Origin: JBLIRR01 sp049472395
GTDB lineage: Bacteria > SZUA-182 > DTGQ01 > JBLIRR01
Length of the DNA stretch: 64,000 nucleotides
Reading direction: 5' to 3'
Assembly: GCA_049472395.1 (NCBI GenBank)
Contig: JBLIRR010000024.1
Location: 1 to 64,000 of the forward strand
Part shown: in pieces, positions 8,635 through 17,984 of the stretch
Layout: every line of letters starts with the position of its first letter
Numbering within the stretch: position 1 is the first letter of the stretch
Notes under the pieces: model-generated
Told to the model about the DNA's origin: nothing
Database searches by the model: none
What the model saw: only the letters and a program-made list of their open reading frames with translations
Translations under genes and position numbers: made by a program

Positions 8635-8663
8635 ATTTTACAACTCTCTGTACTTCATGTCAA
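8635..8663 (-). promoter_or_regulatory. Sigma-70 promoter of the cobalamin operon
   Basis: Minus strand TTGACA (8658-8663), exactly 17 bases, then TAAAAT (8635-8640). Transcription would start just before the riboswitch aptamer. This is a near-consensus housekeeping promoter. Confidence 0.8.
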
Positions 8664-8799
8664 ACTTTAAAAAATTTTAACAACAATTCTTATATATATC
8701 ACCTATTATAATAGCTACTTTTTTCTTACTATACCGCATATGAAAGTAAGGGAAATAGAGTGTGCCATTATGAGAAGTACTCGAAAAGGCCTGCTGTAT

Positions 8800-8828
8800 T
8801 TGACAAAAATTACTAAGAGAGTTAAATT
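8800..8828 (+). promoter_or_regulatory. Possible sigma-70 promoter of the Kunitz-repeat gene
   Basis: TTGACA (8800-8805), 17 bases, TAAATT (8823-8828), about 90 bases before the start codon at 8921. The -35 is perfect and the -10 is fair. Confidence 0.45.
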
Positions 8829-8920
8829 ATTTATCAAGAAATATATTATAAATGTCCTTTCAAGGAACATAAGTTTAATCCTGGATAAAAAAGATCATTT
8901 TATATAAAAAGGGGAACCTT

Positions 8921-10297
8921 ATGAAAAAGTATAATATTATTTTCATTACAATAGCATGTATTATTATCGCCACATGTGCCACTGCTGCAGTCATTACATT
9001 AACCTTAAATAATGTCCCCACCGATCTACAGTGTGCAACCGATTGTTTGTGTAACCGAAATTGGATTGATTCTGATATTATTATGAGTGTAACTACCACT
9101 ACAGTGAGCGATGGGTGTATGTCGACTGGCTGTGAATGGCAACATAGAGCTAGTGCCTTTACATGGGATCAAGGAATATTACTAACCCCAGGCCGGCTTA
9201 TTGTTGAGCTTGATGCGATAAATGATACAATAACGCAGGTTGAAGTAATTATCGACGATTATTGCATCCAAAGCGGCGGTTGTACATCTGCTTTTCTTTA
9301 TAATGGTTCTACACAAATAGACGCTGCATATAGTGCGATAGAAGGCCCTGTAGGGGGTAATGGATTTTTTATCTTAAATCCCGGAAATAACCCGATTGAC
9401 AGACTCGTTGTCTCTTCCTGTAATGGACACGTAGGTGAAGTGAGAATCACGACAACTTCCGCAAATGTGTGCGAGTTACCCATAGACCCAGGCCTGTGTA
9501 AAGGATATTTTCCTCGATATGCTTTTAATAAAACTACTGGCCAGTGCGAGCAGTTCGTTTACGGAGGGTGCGGCGGCAATGCAAATAATTTTTCCACTAT
9601 ACAGGAGTGTCAAGAAAGCTGTGGAGGGACTACTTATTCTACATGCACAAGTATGGGATGCGGCACCACATATTCAACATGTAGCGGATTTGGTTGTGGT
9701 ACTACCTCCTCTACATGCTCAGGATTAGGCTGCGGCACTACCTATTCCACCTGCTCTGGCTATGGGTGCGGCACCACCTCCTCTACATGCAGTGGATTTG
9801 GTTGTGGTACCACCTTCTCTACATGCTCAGGATTGAGCTGCGGCACTACCTATTCCACCTGCTCTGGCTATGGGTGCGGCACCACCTCCTCTACGTGCAG
9901 CGGATTTGGCTGTGGTACTACATTCTCTACATGCTCAGGATTGAGCTGTGGAACTACCTATTCCACCTGCTCTGGTTTTGGGTGTGGCACCACCTCCTTT
10001 ACGTGCAGCGGATTTGGCTGTGGCACTACCTTCTCTACATGCTCAGGATTGAGCTGTGGAACTACCTATTCCACCTGCTCTGGTTTTGGGTGCGGCACCA
10101 CCTCCTCTACGTGCAGCGGATTTGGTTGTGGTACTACTTTCTCTACATGCGGAGGATTGAGCTGTGGGAATACCTTGAGCACATGCGGCATATTTTGCGG
10201 GATAACAAACTCTACGTGCTCTTTAGGATGCGGCTTTTTCTCTAATTGGCCCCGATATGGAGCCTCTGGTGCACCTTCATCTACTCCAGCTTATTAA
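8921..10297 (+). CDS. Exported Kunitz/BPTI-domain protein with Cys-rich 12-residue tandem repeats
   Basis: A 458-residue exported protein with a signal peptide (1-23) and start ATG after AAAAGGGGA. Residues 24-180 are a beta-rich domain with several Cys. Residues 184-234 have the exact Kunitz spacing C-x8-C-x15-C-x7-C-x12-C-x3-C (C184, 193, 209, 217, 230, 234), with QFVYGGC and NNF. The residue after the second Cys, the P1 position, is K194, which in animal Kunitz inhibitors favours trypsin-like targets. From about 236 to 436 run some 17 repeats of consensus GCGTT(Y/S/F)STCSG(F/Y/L), 12 residues with two Cys each. A short tail follows. The 12-residue, two-Cys period recalls the disulfide-braced beta-solenoid of beetle antifreeze proteins. 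Function is unknown; protease inhibition is inferred from the Kunitz pattern only. Confidence 0.88.
   Translation: MKKYNIIFITIACIIIATCATAAVITLTLNNVPTDLQCATDCLCNRNWIDSDIIMSVTTTTVSDGCMSTGCEWQHRASAFTWDQGILLTPGRLIVELDAINDTITQVEVIIDDYCIQSGGCTSAFLYNGSTQIDAAYSAIEGPVGGNGFFILNPGNNPIDRLVVSSCNGHVGEVRITTTSANVCELPIDPGLCKGYFPRYAFNKTTGQCEQFVYGGCGGNANNFSTIQECQESCGGTTYSTCTSMGCGTTYSTCSGFGCGTTSSTCSGLGCGTTYSTCSGYGCGTTSSTCSGFGCGTTFSTCSGLSCGTTYSTCSGYGCGTTSSTCSGFGCGTTFSTCSGLSCGTTYSTCSGFGCGTTSFTCSGFGCGTTFSTCSGLSCGTTYSTCSGFGCGTTSSTCSGFGCGTTFSTCGGLSCGNTLSTCGIFCGITNSTCSLGCGFFSNWPRYGASGAPSSTPAY
9626..10229 (+). repeat. 36-bp tandem coding repeats with 108-bp higher-order period
   Basis: About 17 imperfect 36-bp units lie inside the Kunitz gene. 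The variable residue after GCGTT cycles Tyr, Ser, Phe, so groups of three units (108 bp) repeat about four times with near identity. This points to recent expansion by block duplication and to possible length variation between strains. Confidence 0.9.
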
Positions 10298-10649
10298 TAG
10301 GTCACCAATCTTTAAGCTCCTATTCCTCTATAAATTTTGGATAAAGCATACACCCAGCAGCAGATTGGAGGACCTATGGAGGTTTTCCTTCCCTGGATTT
10401 AATAAAACTCGAATTATTTCTTTAAGGTATTATTATATTTATGATATTTATTTTAGAATGATTATGGAATGATCGTTATTTCTAAAGATTCTGAAAATTT
10501 TTGATCAATAGGGTATTTACAAGAATGGTCTTTAAGGTTAAAAAGTTTTAATTATGGTTCAAAAAGCGAATACTTCAATTATTCGTGAATGATCCACAAT
10601 AGAGAATATTCTACGACCTTGCAACAAGAAGGCTGTGAAAAATAATGTT
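10298..10649. other. Intergenic region, nothing recognised
   Basis: An AT-rich gap between the convergent ends of the Kunitz gene and the EFR1-type gene. I see no gene, convincing terminator hairpin or repeat. Confidence 0.5.
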
Positions 10650-11450
10650 CTACATCAAATCCCTAACTTTCACTTCCGGATGGTGGTAGCGCTTACGCCC
10701 AATGGTTTTCTTGCCGACCTGTATTGCTTCCTGCGGGCACCAGTGGATACAGGCGAGGCACTGTTCGCAATGGTGTAACCATCTTGGTCTGCCGTCTTCC
10801 ATCTGGATGTTACCGACCTGGCATACCTTCTCACAGATCCCGCAGCTGTTGCATTCCTTGCCGACCACAAACTTGTTGTCCTGTTTTGCAAAGGCTCCCT
10901 TCGAGAGTCTATGGATAAAGCCTGTGAGGATGAGTCGGCCCAACAGGCCCCCCATCTCTACTTCCTGCACCTTCTTTTCTTTTATGGTCGCACTTATCTG
11001 GCCGATACGCATCTCGGCGTCGGCAAACAGCTTTTGCTGTTTCTCTTCAGGGAGTGCCCCTCCCCATATAATGTAATTCGTCGGCATTCGAATCACAAAA
11101 CCCGAGGACAATGCAATGCCTCTCGTCCGCAATTGCTTTTTGACCTTCACCAATGTCCCGCTTGCCGACCCCCCACACGTACATACGGCGAAGACATACT
11201 TGTCTGAATCGATCTTTATTTTGTCCAAGAAGCGTATCACAATCTCCGGCGGACCCCATGCATACACCGGGAACACAATGCCAACCGCGTCGCTGGTTGA
11301 AGAACACTGCTCATGAGCCGCCCTGCCGATAGAAAATAATTCTGTTTCTCCCAGGGCTCTAGCCAGCTCTCTCGCAATCTTCAGAGAATTCCCAGTCCCA
11401 GTGAAATAGTAAATCGTAGTATGATATGAGGGAATTACTTTATATTCCAT
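10650..11450 (-). CDS. EFR1-type flavodoxin/ferredoxin fusion protein
   Basis: A 266-residue cytoplasmic redox protein. The N-terminal flavodoxin-like half contains YYFTGTGNSLKIARELA (about 14-30), the FMN phosphate loop pattern, and VFPVYAWGPPEIV. The C-terminal part has two 4Fe-4S motifs: CNSCGICEKVC (about 200-210) and CEQCLACIHWCP (about 228-239). This is the EFR1 (flavodoxin plus ferredoxin) family, electron carriers of unsettled partner. The gene is isolated, with no operon neighbours, and lacks a strong ribosome binding site at its ATG. Its base composition is richer in G and C than the flanks, which may mean it was acquired. Confidence 0.85.
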   Translation of the reverse strand: MEYKVIPSYHTTIYYFTGTGNSLKIARELARALGETELFSIGRAAHEQCSSTSDAVGIVFPVYAWGPPEIVIRFLDKIKIDSDKYVFAVCTCGGSASGTLVKVKKQLRTRGIALSSGFVIRMPTNYIIWGGALPEEKQQKLFADAEMRIGQISATIKEKKVQEVEMGGLLGRLILTGFIHRLSKGAFAKQDNKFVVGKECNSCGICEKVCQVGNIQMEDGRPRWLHHCEQCLACIHWCPQEAIQVGKKTIGRKRYHHPEVKVRDLM

Positions 11451-11691
11451 TAAAATATCATACTATAGAAAATTAGGAAATTCCATTCTGTTTAAAAAAT
11501 CTTTCATGAAAAATTTAGTGAGGCAATGGGCATTATAATCGGCGCTACTCCAGGCCGTATGATCTATATCACTATCGTACTGATATTACAGTAAAAATTT
11601 GCTTCAGCTATTTTTTTATTTGATGCCCATAGCTAAAAATTCCGATAAATAATAAGGAAACAAAGAAAAATAATAAGAGAAAATAATTAAA
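11451..11691. other. Upstream region of the giant surface-protein gene
   Basis: An AT-rich leader before 11692. It contains a distant inverted repeat (11526-11533 with 11623-11630) but no recognisable riboswitch or strong promoter. Confidence 0.4.
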
Positions 11692-14600
11692 ATGAGAGAA
11701 ATAAAGTTATTTATTATACTTTTCAATTTAATTATTATATTATTTATATATGCAGTTTTTTACTGCACATACTCTGCAGGTTGTCTTGCCCCCACGAACA
11801 TGCCCTATGGAGAAGGAGGGATAGAGGGACTTTCTTCCTTTCATTTCTGGAAAAAGATAACCATAAATCACGGTAAGGTATACGGATTATCAGACCACAT
11901 TGATTTCCCCGCTTTAATAATGATTGAAAAGGACGAGGACTTATTATTATCCGATAACGGAGGAGGGGTAGAAAATCCTTCTGGTAATGATATTATTTTC
12001 ACGGATGCAAGTTTCACAATGCAGTTAGACCATGAAATTGAAAAGTATGAGAATACTGAGGGCACACTTATTGCCTGGGTCAGAATACCTACACTCAAAG
12101 TGAATGAAGATACAATTATTTACATGTTTTATGGAAATAGCGAGATTAACACTCCTCAGGAGGATATACAACATAGGGTATGGAGGGTATGGGATTCTGA
12201 CTACGCGGGCGTGTGGCATTTGCACGATGGTGTTGATGATTCTACTGAAAATGAGAATAATGGAAACAATTACGGATCAGATGATACAGAGGGGAAAATT
12301 GCAGATGGGCAATATTTTGTTGCAGATGAGGGTGCTTACATTGGTATTGATAATACATCATCCTTGAATTTTGAGGGAGAAATTACTATTTCAGCCTGGG
12401 TTTCCCCTGATAAATTATCTGTACCGGATGGAGATGAAGAATGCGGGGAGTGTGAGGGTGGGGTGACCCAGCTTACTTTGCGATATAAAGCCAAGACTAA
12501 GTGTTATGACACCGAGGACGGGGACAGGATTACGGTAAAGTGTAAGGATGGATACACCGTGTTCGATAGTTACGTTGAGCCGGGGGAGGATTTTACTTTT
12601 TTTAGAACGAACGAGAATGGCGAGATGGAGAAGCTAGGGACAGAGATTAGCATATATGTAAACTATGAGCTCAATACCAAGATCCATACAAGCTGCTCGC
12701 AGCCGATCGGGCCCGGTATGATATTCGGAGTTTTTACAGTGATCGAAGGTTACAGCAAAGATGGCGGATTGCTTTGTGATGCTGGCGCGTCGATTGATGA
12801 TGATACACAAAATATCGTAGCGCATGGTCCCGCGTATACTCCATCAGAGGCTGGTGTGATGCTGAGAACCACATCACGGAGAGTCGATACTACATATACA
12901 AATTATTATGAAACCGGTTCCTGGGATGGGGATCTGCACATTGCCAGTGCTGAGATCCCTTCCGAAGATGTGGGGAAAGAAGCATGGGTATATTTAGCCG
13001 GGGTGTATGATGGCTCTTCTTGGAAGCTCTACAAGAATGGAGAGGAGGTTGATTCACGCAACGATGCACCAGGCTCTATAAAAGTTGAGGAAGACTGGGC
13101 AATAGGGGCGTCAGGTACAGGCTTGAAAGGATTTTTCGACGGGAAAATCGACGAGGTGCGCATCTCTCATGTTGCCCGCTCAGACTCCTGGATAAGAACC
13201 AAATATGAAAATCAAAATATACCCTCAACCTTTTATACTATCTCATCCTCCCCCGTAGGACTCTGTCTCGCTGACCACATCGTTGGCCAGGAGACAAATA
13301 AATTCGGGACGAAGAGCTCAATCACCGGTGAGGAGCTTTTTGCATTCAGACTCACCAACTTCTCATCAAAAGACGTTGTTGTTGATCAAATTCAATTCCG
13401 GCTCTCCCATGTCGTCGGTATTGAGAAGGTGCATTTTGCAAATCTGAACCTCTACATTGATGATGATGCGGATGGCGCCCTCAGTGGAGCGGAAACAGAT
13501 GTTGGCGGCCCCGGTGTGGTGGAATGGATAGAAAAAAAAATAATCACCTTTAGCGCTGATTTTGGAATTCCCGCGCGCGATACCGTGCATTACATTCTCA
13601 CGGGGGATGTGCATAAATTAACAGCGGGTGATAAGATGACCGTGAGCCTCTCTGATTATAATATTATGCTCATTGAGGGCGATGTTTACGATACAGGGAT
13701 CACGAGCGTCACCCATTCGCGGCTGGCCAGCGGGGGAGGGGGGACCAAGATTTATGGCGCGACGAATGAAGGCCGTTCCGGCCCAAGCAATCTTTATTTG
13801 CTAGACATTGAAGAAGAAAAAGCCTCTCCCATAGGGGAGATCGGCTTCTTTCGGGTGAGCGGCATGGACTTTCACCCTGATGGCACGCTCTATGCTACAG
13901 CTGAAGATATATCGGACGATGGATACCATACACCTATTCTTATAAAGATCGATACAGAATCGGGTGAAGGAACAAAAGTCCAGGTGCTTCACCATCCTTG
14001 GTATGACTCACGATATAAACCAGGGGAGGGTATTTGGCATAACTATGGTGATGCTGTATCCGACATATCTTTCGATTCAAATGAAACACTTTACGCGTAC
14101 CTTGATAACGGGGATGGATTGGCTAAGATTGATATCTCATCCGGAGAATTAGACGACCTTGGTCCTACAGGGGTATATGGCTTGCCAGGCTCTACCAGGC
14201 CCGCCAGTGGAGATGGTATGGCCTTCTCCCTGGAGGACGAGCTGTTTTATGCCAATGAATACGCCATCTTCACACTCCAACAAGAATCTGGAGGAACGTC
14301 CGATTTTAAAATCCCTCTCCAGTTTTCAATCCCTCCCGATAACGATCCTCGCATTAATGGCATGGATTTTGACCCAGGGACTGGAATTCTTTACGGATCG
14401 CTAAGGGATGGTGATCATAATACTCGTGAAAATTATCTGGTTACCATCAACACGACAGATGGAAATGTGACAATAATAGGCGATTGGACGCCTGATGACC
14501 TCACTGCCCTTGCGGTGCAAACAACGGGTACGGATTCCATTTCCTATTCGTGCTGCAAAAAGATAACCATAGATCATACTATGGTATGTGGCGAATGCGG

Positions 14601-17319
14601 CCACATTGATTTTCCGCTTCTTGTGAGCATAGAAAATGACAATGACTTGAAAACCTCTGACCAGGGAGGGGACGTGGAAAGTATTCAGGGATATGATATT
14701 ATTTTCATGGATTTAACGAAGACGTTCAGTTTAGACCATGAGATTGAACTGTATGATGGCGCCGCAGGAACACTTGTTGCATGGGTAAGGCTCCCTTTGC
14801 TCGAAGTTAATCAAGATACTATTCTCTACATTTGTTATGGAAATGATCAGATTAATTTTTCTCAGGAGAATGTGCCGGGGGTATGGGGCTCTCACTACGA
14901 GGGAGTGTGGCATTTGACCAATGATTCTTTTGATTCCACCGAAAATGAGAATAATGGAAATGAATTTGGCCTAGATAATATAAAGGGGAAAATTGCGCAG
15001 GGACGCGATTTTAATTTATTTCAAGGTGATCATATTAGCCTTGGCAATCCTTTATCCTTGGATGTCACGAGAAAAATTACTATTTCGGCATGGATAAGCC
15101 CTGATGTCGGTGATAATGTCCAAAATATAGTAGCGCACGGCCCTACTGATACTCCCTCCAATGCAGGGGTGATGCTTCGGATTTATGCAGAGGGGAGTTG
15201 TTTTGATTATAAGAGTTATTATGATATTGGCTCCTGGGATGGAAGTTTTCACGGCGCCCGCTACGAAGTCTCTGCCTGTGACATTGGCAGAGGAGTGTGG
15301 GTATATTTAACGGGAGTATATGATGGCTCTGCGTGGAGACTTTACAGGAATGGTGTAGAGGTAAAGTCAGTCACCGATGAAACAGGTCCCTTAAGTGTGG
15401 AAGAAGATTGGGCAATTGGAGCACGAGGCACAAGCACGGAAGAATTCAGGGATCGATTTTTTGATGGCAAAATCGACGAAGTGCGCATTTCAAGCTTTGC
15501 CCGCTCCTGCTGTTGGATCAAAACCTCTTACAACAATCAAAATTCGCCCTCAACATTTTATACTATTTCTTCTGAATCATGTTCGGAGCCCATGGAGAAT
15601 ATTGATTCCGCTCTTGAGTATATACAAAATATTAATGGTTACTCTATTATCATCATGAATTCAGACGACACAATAAATTTAGACTATGAGATTGATAAAT
15701 ATGCTGATATTATAGATACCCTCGTTGCCTTTGGAGAGGCACCCTCGAGCGACTCTATTTTTGCTGTTACCCCTAATGGGACAATATTCACCCTCAAGAT
15801 CAACGTTGATCCGGACAATAGCAGTAGTGTGCCTGAGATCCAACCACCCTCTGCGCCATATATCATTGATGATGGCAATTTCTCGAGCAACAATACCTCC
15901 TTTCATGTATCATGGTTTACAGTTGCTGAATCTGAAGAGCTTCTTGAATATCAATATGTTATTGATACTGAATCGATGCTTGAGAGCAGCAGTACAATAG
16001 AATGGACCTCATCGGGAACAAGCAATGAGATTACACACCATTTTGCCTCCCCTCTTACTGAAGGGCAGACCTATTATGCTCATGTACGAGCAAAGAATTC
16101 AGCAGGATGGGGCTCCATAGGAACAAGTGACGGAATCATTATTGATATTACCGCACCTGTTGTTACAATCATAGATATACTTGACAGCAGCTCTGATAAT
16201 GAAACCTCTTTCATTAAAGCAACCTGGAATGCGGATGATGAAATCTCGGGTATTGAGGAATATCAATATGCCTTAGGCACCGATCCGGATGATACAAGCT
16301 CTCTTGAGTGGATATCAACCGGGCAAGATACTCAAATTACACATAGCTTTGCCCCCCTATCTTCTCCTGACACATATGAGTATTACTTATGGATAAAAGT
16401 CAAAAACGGGGCAGGTTTATGGAATATTCCAGAAGCAAGTGAGAAAATACAATTATATTACAGTATACCCACTACACCCACCGTCAACAATCCCATAAAT
16501 GGCGCCATTGTATCGTCAAGGAACCCGGTTCTTTGGGTAAATAATGCCAAGGATACAGCGAGCAGAGAGTTGCGCTATGAGTTTGAGCTTTATAGCGCAT
16601 CAAATCTTACTCCTGATTTTTTAATTGATGCGTCCACCGATATTCCGGAAGGCGCTGGTGTAACTTACTGGAACATTAAGACCACATTATCGGACAATAC
16701 CTTTTATTACTGGCGTGCGCGGGCTTATAACGGAATGTATCATGGCCCCTGGTCACCCACATGCGTCTTTAAAGTATCAATCAATGATCCTCAAACAAAG
16801 GCTCAGATTGAAATAAGCAAGGAAATAAGAGGTCAGGAGCCTAATACATCGGTTATAGAAGTATCTGATCTCAATAGCCCTCTATATAATATGGCCATTG
16901 AGATCCCATCATTTGCCTTTAGCGAAGATACCATGGTCGGCATAGGCCGCGTAATCAATCCCCCACCCTTACCTGATAATATCAGCCCAATAGGCCCAAC
17001 GATATTCTTCGTGCCTAATGGATTTATATGCAACGATACTATCAATCCGAAGATAATGATTTCTTATGGACTCACTGATTTAGGAGCGGTAGACATCTTC
17101 GACTTTAATCAAATCAAGATATATACGTATAATACCACTACCCTCTCATGGGAAAATCTGTACGATATCCAGAATGACTTAGAAAATAAGCGTATCTCAG
17201 GGCAGATTAGCTCTTTTTCCATGTATACTCTTGGGTATACTCCTGGTATCGACACAGATATAATTCAGGTAAGTGGCTGCTTTATCTCTGTGCTCTTTCC
17301 CGAGAATCTCAAACACTAA
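11692..17319 (+). CDS. Giant exported surface protein: two DUF2341-LamG modules, propeller-like and FN3 domains
   Basis: An 1875-residue protein with an N-terminal hydrophobic signal (about 6-30). Order: DUF2341 (about 50-165), concanavalin-like LamG module 1 (about 165-515), a beta domain (about 520-680) and a propeller-like segment (about 685-945, KIYGATNEG, GMDFHPDGTLYATA). A second DUF2341-LamG module follows (about 950-1290), then two or three FN3-like domains (about 1380-1700) and a C-terminal beta domain. LamG module 1 is interrupted by about 130 residues (12410-12803) absent from module 2. The insert resembles a surface domain with LTLRY and SCSQPIGPG signatures, which I think is DUF7467. 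Such proteins usually bind carbohydrate or mediate adhesion. It precedes minor pilin genes and could be displayed with them. Confidence 0.85.
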   Translation: MREIKLFIILFNLIIILFIYAVFYCTYSAGCLAPTNMPYGEGGIEGLSSFHFWKKITINHGKVYGLSDHIDFPALIMIEKDEDLLLSDNGGGVENPSGNDIIFTDASFTMQLDHEIEKYENTEGTLIAWVRIPTLKVNEDTIIYMFYGNSEINTPQEDIQHRVWRVWDSDYAGVWHLHDGVDDSTENENNGNNYGSDDTEGKIADGQYFVADEGAYIGIDNTSSLNFEGEITISAWVSPDKLSVPDGDEECGECEGGVTQLTLRYKAKTKCYDTEDGDRITVKCKDGYTVFDSYVEPGEDFTFFRTNENGEMEKLGTEISIYVNYELNTKIHTSCSQPIGPGMIFGVFTVIEGYSKDGGLLCDAGASIDDDTQNIVAHGPAYTPSEAGVMLRTTSRRVDTTYTNYYETGSWDGDLHIASAEIPSEDVGKEAWVYLAGVYDGSSWKLYKNGEEVDSRNDAPGSIKVEEDWAIGASGTGLKGFFDGKIDEVRISHVARSDSWIRTKYENQNIPSTFYTISSSPVGLCLADHIVGQETNKFGTKSSITGEELFAFRLTNFSSKDVVVDQIQFRLSHVVGIEKVHFANLNLYIDDDADGALSGAETDVGGPGVVEWIEKKIITFSADFGIPARDTVHYILTGDVHKLTAGDKMTVSLSDYNIMLIEGDVYDTGITSVTHSRLASGGGGTKIYGATNEGRSGPSNLYLLDIEEEKASPIGEIGFFRVSGMDFHPDGTLYATAEDISDDGYHTPILIKIDTESGEGTKVQVLHHPWYDSRYKPGEGIWHNYGDAVSDISFDSNETLYAYLDNGDGLAKIDISSGELDDLGPTGVYGLPGSTRPASGDGMAFSLEDELFYANEYAIFTLQQESGGTSDFKIPLQFSIPPDNDPRINGMDFDPGTGILYGSLRDGDHNTRENYLVTINTTDGNVTIIGDWTPDDLTALAVQTTGTDSISYSCCKKITIDHTMVCGECGHIDFPLLVSIENDNDLKTSDQGGDVESIQGYDIIFMDLTKTFSLDHEIELYDGAAGTLVAWVRLPLLEVNQDTILYICYGNDQINFSQENVPGVWGSHYEGVWHLTNDSFDSTENENNGNEFGLDNIKGKIAQGRDFNLFQGDHISLGNPLSLDVTRKITISAWISPDVGDNVQNIVAHGPTDTPSNAGVMLRIYAEGSCFDYKSYYDIGSWDGSFHGARYEVSACDIGRGVWVYLTGVYDGSAWRLYRNGVEVKSVTDETGPLSVEEDWAIGARGTSTEEFRDRFFDGKIDEVRISSFARSCCWIKTSYNNQNSPSTFYTISSESCSEPMENIDSALEYIQNINGYSIIIMNSDDTINLDYEIDKYADIIDTLVAFGEAPSSDSIFAVTPNGTIFTLKINVDPDNSSSVPEIQPPSAPYIIDDGNFSSNNTSFHVSWFTVAESEELLEYQYVIDTESMLESSSTIEWTSSGTSNEITHHFASPLTEGQTYYAHVRAKNSAGWGSIGTSDGIIIDITAPVVTIIDILDSSSDNETSFIKATWNADDEISGIEEYQYALGTDPDDTSSLEWISTGQDTQITHSFAPLSSPDTYEYYLWIKVKNGAGLWNIPEASEKIQLYYSIPTTPTVNNPINGAIVSSRNPVLWVNNAKDTASRELRYEFELYSASNLTPDFLIDASTDIPEGAGVTYWNIKTTLSDNTFYYWRARAYNGMYHGPWSPTCVFKVSINDPQTKAQIEISKEIRGQEPNTSVIEVSDLNSPLYNMAIEIPSFAFSEDTMVGIGRVINPPPLPDNISPIGPTIFFVPNGFICNDTINPKIMISYGLTDLGAVDIFDFNQIKIYTYNTTTLSWENLYDIQNDLENKRISGQISSFSMYTLGYTPGIDTDIIQVSGCFISVLFPENLKH

Positions 17320-17577
17320 AGAATCATTACTAAATTGTAATACATCGATTACAAAAATTACAAAATTGCATCAGTAGCATGTAAAAATGTAATGTAATGT
17401 ATTATATCTTTCCCTCGGAGTCTTCCGAAATAAATTATAATCCCCCTCTAGGGGCGTCTGGCACCCTATATGGTATTGAATATGCTAGATAAACAAATAT
17501 AGCAAATGAAAATTATTTGAATAATTATGACGATAAGAAATAATTATTATTAACAGTGCAAGGAGTGTAAATATAAT
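17320..17577. other. AT-rich spacer before the pilin-like operon
   Basis: Contains several GTAAT/ATTAC repeats (17335-17405) and a short C5-type hairpin near 17443-17456, but no strong terminator and no cyclic-di-GMP riboswitch motif. AAGGAG near 17561 serves the next gene. Confidence 0.4.
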
Positions 17578-17955
17578 ATGAATAGAACCGAAAGTGGATT
17601 CACACTGCTCGAAATGGTCATTGCCCAAACATTTCTCGCTATTTCTTTAATAGCATCTATAAATATTATTATCTTTATGACTGTCAAAGGGAACTTCAAC
17701 CGCAGGACCACCGAAGCCTGTAATCTATGCCAGACATCAATGGAAATGTTAAAATCAATAGGCTTTGACGGCATCTCCAATAGCCAAAAAGATAATCTTG
17801 ACCTGAATGGAAATTCCGGGGGAATATTTAATCGGACTATAACTGTGACTGAGGGGTCATTGCCAGATACAAAGTTTATAGAAATAAAAGTCACATGGAA
17901 AGGTTCAAAAAAGAGCCATTCGTCTTCTTTGTGCACTATGATTACTAAACCATAG
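17578..17955 (+). CDS. Type IV minor prepilin (PilV/GspI-like)
   Basis: A 125-residue prepilin. A short leader MNRTESG ends at the prepilin peptidase site G/FTLLEM, with the conserved Glu at +5 and a hydrophobic helix to about residue 33. Prepilin peptidase would cut and methylate at Phe. The rest is a small globular domain with two or three Cys. It opens a three-gene set with the PilW-like gene (17985) and PilX-like gene (20486), the usual minor-pilin order. Such proteins prime pilus or pseudopilus assembly in the inner membrane. The start has AAGGAG about 12 bases upstream. PilV versus GspI cannot be settled. Confidence 0.85.
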   Translation: MNRTESGFTLLEMVIAQTFLAISLIASINIIIFMTVKGNFNRRTTEACNLCQTSMEMLKSIGFDGISNSQKDNLDLNGNSGGIFNRTITVTEGSLPDTKFIEIKVTWKGSKKSHSSSLCTMITKP

Positions 17956-17984
17956 AATAGTTACTTTTGAGGGGGAGGGGAATT

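Noticed and set aside
9626..10229. CRISPR-like array of 36-bp repeats
   Set aside because: No unique spacers; the units are contiguous and coding.
9694..10245. 183-codon frame rich in Leu, Trp, Tyr and His in the repeat region
   Set aside because: Frame shadow of the Kunitz gene: the 36-bp repeats keep all frames open.
11526..11630. Possible structured leader RNA closed by ATGGGCAT/ATGCCCAT
   Set aside because: Only 8 bp, a long unpaired loop and no match to a riboswitch consensus I know.
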